Origin: Bifidobacterium breve | GTDB lineage: Bacteria > Actinomycetota > Actinomycetes > Mycobacteriales > Mycobacteriaceae | Length of the DNA stretch: 7,321 nt | Reading direction: 5' to 3' | Assembly (NCBI GenBank): GCA_943331415.1 | Contig: CALQLM010000050.1 | Coordinates: 1-7,321 of the forward strand | In this document: in pieces, positions 5,582-7,321 of the stretch | Numbering within the stretch: the first letter of the stretch is position 1 | Layout: each line of letters begins with the position of its first letter | Translations under genes and position numbers: made by a program | The notes under the pieces: generated by a model | The model's input: only the letters and a program-made list of their open reading frames with translations | Told to the model about the DNA's origin: nothing | Databases searched by the model: none

Positions 5582-6622
5582 ATGCGCACACTTGATGAAC
5601 TGGGCTACTACCTGCTGGCCGGCGCCGGTGGTGAGGGTCCGGCGACCTTGATGGATGAGGCCCGCCGAGGTGAGGAACTGGGATTCGGCACCGCGTTCAT
5701 CTCCGAGCGCTGGAATGTCAAGGAAGCCGCCTCGCTGACCGGTGCGGCATGCGCGGTGACCACCCGGATGCAGATCGCCACGGCCGCAACCAATCACAAC
5801 ACCCGTCACCCGCTGATCAGTGGATCGTGGGCCACCACCATGCACCGACTCTCCGGCGGTCGCTTCACCTTGGGTATCGGCCGCGGTATCGGGGCGATCT
5901 ACTCGGCGTACGGCATTCCCGCGGTGACCACGGCCCAGATGGAAGACTTCGCGCAAGTGATGCGCCGACTGTGGCGCGGCGAGGTCATCTTCAACCATGA
6001 CGGTCCGATCGGGAAGTATCAGATCCTGGTGCTCGACCCGGACTTCAACGAGGACATCCGGCTGGCTCTGGTGGCGTTCGGTCCCAATACCCTGCGGCTT
6101 GGTGGTCGGCTGTTCGACGACGTCATCCTGCACACCTACTTCACGCCGGAGACGGTGACGCGCTGCGTGCGCACCGTGAAGCAAGCCGCTGAAGAGGCCG
6201 GGCGTGACCCTGACAGCGTGCGGGTGTGGTCATGCTTCGCCACAGTCGGAGACCATCTGCCTGAAGAGCTGAGACTCAAGAAGACCGTCGCACGGCTGGC
6301 CACCTACCTCCAGGGCTACGGCGACCTCATGGTGACCACCAACAACTGGGATCCAGCTGTATTGCAACGGTTCAGAGCTGACGAAGTGGTGCAGTCGATC
6401 GGCGGTGGCATCGACCATAAGGCCACACCCGAACAGATCGAGCACATCGCCACCCTCATTCCCGAGGTCTGGCTGGAACCTTCGGCCACCGGTTCGGCCC
6501 GCGAGTGCGTGGAACGGATCCGTCAGGAGTTCGATTACGGTGCCGATGCGGTGATTCTGCATGGTGCCACCCCGGATGAACTGGAGCCGATCATCACCTG
6601 CTACCGGGAAATTGCGCCGTAA
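5582..6622 (+). CDS. F420-dependent LLM-class oxidoreductase, TIGR03857-like family
   Basis: This is a 346-residue luciferase-like monooxygenase (TIM-barrel) family protein, resembling the actinobacterial F420 group TIGR03857 (named for a Mycobacterium smegmatis member). Typical elements are the N-terminal strand LGYYLLAG (7-14), ARRGEELGFGTAFISERWN (27-45), AATNHNTRHPL (68-78), TMHRLSGGRFTLGIGRG (86-102, the conserved LSxGRFxLGxGxG block), a mid-region AFGPNTLRLGGRLFDDVILH (165-184), and a C-terminal GADAVILHGATPDEL. Members of the family use the deazaflavin F420 for hydride transfer; the substrate of this subgroup is not established to my knowledge. The ATG follows AGG in TGAGGCAAGCG, 8 bp after the upstream stop, supporting both the start and co-transcription. 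Placement behind an SDR and an acyl-CoA dehydrogenase suggests that it reduces or oxidises an acyl or lipid intermediate, which is inference. Confidence 0.9.
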   Translation: MRTLDELGYYLLAGAGGEGPATLMDEARRGEELGFGTAFISERWNVKEAASLTGAACAVTTRMQIATAATNHNTRHPLISGSWATTMHRLSGGRFTLGIGRGIGAIYSAYGIPAVTTAQMEDFAQVMRRLWRGEVIFNHDGPIGKYQILVLDPDFNEDIRLALVAFGPNTLRLGGRLFDDVILHTYFTPETVTRCVRTVKQAAEEAGRDPDSVRVWSCFATVGDHLPEELRLKKTVARLATYLQGYGDLMVTTNNWDPAVLQRFRADEVVQSIGGGIDHKATPEQIEHIATLIPEVWLEPSATGSARECVERIRQEFDYGADAVILHGATPDELEPIITCYREIAP

Positions 6623-6638
6623 GTCGCCTCCTGCTCGC

Positions 6639-6644
6639 TAATGT
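6639..6644 (+). promoter_or_regulatory. Candidate -10 element (TAATGT) for a leaderless SRPBCC mRNA
   Basis: TAATGT fits TANNNT and is followed by exactly 6 nt before ATG 6651, so transcription would start on the A of the start codon. No Shine-Dalgarno is visible before this ATG, which fits a leaderless message. The gene could still also be read through from the upstream operon. Confidence 0.45.
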
Positions 6645-6650
6645 CGCGTC

Positions 6651-7091
6651 ATGGCAGTCAGCGATTCACGTGAAGTGGTCATCGAAGCGACCCCGGAGGA
6701 GATTCTCGACGTCATTGCGGATGTCGATTCGGCCCCCGACTGGTCACCGCAATACCAGAGCGCCGAGGTGCTGGAGACCTACAAGGGCGGTCGGCCGAAG
6801 CGGGTCAAGATGAAGATCAAGGCCGCCGGGCTGACCGATGACATGGAGGTCCAGTACAGCTGGGGCGATAACACCGCGGGCTGGACTCTGCTGAAGTCTG
6901 GCCAACTGAAGGCGCAGAACGCCACCTACACGCTGACTCCCGCGGGCGATAAGACCAAAGTGCGCTTCGATCTCGAAGTCGATCCGGCGATCCCGATCCC
7001 CGGCTTCCTGCTCAAGCGCACCCTCAAAGGTGCCATGGAGACCGCCACCGATGGTCTGCGAAAGCAGGTTCTGAAGCTCAAGAAGGGCTGA
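6651..7091 (+). CDS. SRPBCC family protein (START/polyketide-cyclase-like fold)
   Basis: This is a 146-residue protein of the SRPBCC (Bet v1/START-like) superfamily, which forms a hydrophobic ligand-binding cavity. Visible features are the N-terminal strand SREVVIEATPEEILDVIADV, the PDWSPQYQSAEVLE block, GGRPKRVKMKIKAAGL, YTLTPAGDKTKVRFDLEVDP and a C-terminal helix KGAMETATDGLRKQVLKLKK. It strongly resembles the paired small proteins Rv0856/Rv0857 of M. tuberculosis, which also lie next to dapC, and the same neighbour is found here. No ligand or enzyme activity is known to me for this subgroup. It starts 28 bp after the F420 oxidoreductase with no Shine-Dalgarno but a well-placed TAATGT -10, so it may have its own leaderless promoter. 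Its end overlaps the convergent dapC-like gene by 14 bp. A role in binding a lipid or CoA intermediate of the upstream operon is speculation. Confidence 0.9.
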   Translation: MAVSDSREVVIEATPEEILDVIADVDSAPDWSPQYQSAEVLETYKGGRPKRVKMKIKAAGLTDDMEVQYSWGDNTAGWTLLKSGQLKAQNATYTLTPAGDKTKVRFDLEVDPAIPIPGFLLKRTLKGAMETATDGLRKQVLKLKKG

Positions 7092-7321
7092 ACTGCTCAC
7101 CGCGGCGCAGCGTCTGCAGCCGCTGGATCCCTTCGTCGAGTGTCTCGTCGCGTTTACAGAAGGCAAAGCGCACCAGGTGATTCCACGCCGTGATATGCGT
7201 GGGATCCGAATCGCAGAACGCCGACATCGGGATCGCCGCGACCCCGCTGAGTCGGGGCAATTCCGCGCAGAACGATGTGCTGTCGGCGTATCCGAGTGGG
7301 CGCGGATCGGCGCAGAGGAAA
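7078..7321 (-). CDS. dapC: Probable N-succinyldiaminopimelate aminotransferase, C-terminal part (5' truncated by window end)
   Basis: The minus-strand frame is open from the window edge to TGA at 7080-7078, giving the last 80 residues. They read FLCADPRPLGYADSTSFCAE, then LSGVAAIPMSAFCD and WNHLVRFAFCKRDETLDEGI. This is the C-terminal small domain of a class I PLP-dependent aminotransferase; the Arg in NHLVRFAFCK is the conserved residue that binds the substrate carboxylate. The sequence closely recalls mycobacterial DapC (Rv0858c), which transaminates N-succinyl-2-amino-6-oxopimelate in the lysine/diaminopimelate pathway supplying peptidoglycan. The neighbouring SRPBCC gene supports this assignment. 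The catalytic lysine lies outside the window, so the exact specificity cannot be checked. The true start is beyond 7321; the TTG at 7260 is an internal codon. Confidence 0.82.
   Translation of the reverse strand, partial: FLCADPRPLGYADSTSFCAELPRLSGVAAIPMSAFCDSDPTHITAWNHLVRFAFCKRDETLDEGIQRLQTLRRGEQFSPS
7102..7123 (+). terminator. Hairpin after the SRPBCC gene, candidate terminator
   Basis: GCGGCGCAG (7102-7110) pairs with CTGC and GCCGC (7114-7117 and 7119-7123) around a CGT loop, with one bulged A at 7118: 9 bp in all. It begins 10 bp after the SRPBCC stop. No T-tract follows. It lies within the dapC-like coding sequence on the other strand, so the base pairing also has to encode residues there. 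Confidence 0.4.

Noticed and set aside
5561..6184. A 207-codon minus-strand frame opposite the F420 oxidoreductase
   Set aside because: It is a shadow of a gene with strong family signatures; no motif or ribosome site of its own.
1..7321. A defence, toxin-antitoxin, CRISPR or mobile system
   Set aside because: All genes fit housekeeping, membrane or lipid-redox families; I saw no repeats, transposase, nuclease or small toxin/antitoxin pair.

Overview
The window looks like chromosomal DNA from a mycobacterium, most likely a fast-growing Mycolicibacterium. The sequence is GC-rich. It encodes a mycobacteria-type secreted protein tail, an MpaB/DUF2236 protein, a DUF4333 protein, an F420-dependent luciferase-like oxidoreductase, an SRPBCC protein of the Rv0856/Rv0857 type and the C-terminus of a DapC-like aminotransferase. 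Genus assignment and all homology calls come from recognising the proteins by eye; no database search was run.

Layout: (1) 1-368, the 3' end of a probable exported protein of unknown function. (2) 449-1375, an MpaB/DUF2236 haem-oxygenase-family protein whose last codons and stop lie inside a converging tRNA gene. (3) 1351-1840, four tRNA genes: tRNA-Lys(TTT) on the minus strand, then tRNA-Glu(TTC), tRNA-Asp(GTC) and tRNA-Phe(GAA) as a plus-strand cluster. (4) 1996-2412, a single-pass membrane DUF4333 protein. (5) 2381-3580, an acyl-CoA dehydrogenase on the minus strand, divergent from (6) a compact plus-strand operon at 3643-6622: an SDR (FabG-like) oxidoreductase, a second acyl-CoA dehydrogenase (4-bp ATGA overlap) and an F420-dependent LLM oxidoreductase (8-bp gap). 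(7) 6651-7091, an SRPBCC lipid/ligand-binding-fold protein. (8) 7078-7321, the minus-strand 3' end of a dapC-like gene. No gene-free stretch exceeds 300 bases.

The central block reads as a small acyl-CoA redox module: two FAD acyl-CoA dehydrogenases, one hydroxyacyl/oxoacyl-type SDR and one F420 enzyme, arranged around a divergent promoter region with an inverted repeat that could be an operator. The substrate cannot be read from the sequence. Gene ends are tightly packed. Three convergent pairs overlap (25, 32 and 14 bp), and in two of them a strong hairpin lies at the overlap, inside the opposing coding sequence. I see no prophage, transposon, CRISPR array, toxin-antitoxin or defence system. 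The most interesting signals are regulatory and structural: leaderless-type promoters, the operator-like repeat, hairpins, and an acyl-CoA dehydrogenase that lacks the usual R-x-x-F-G segment.
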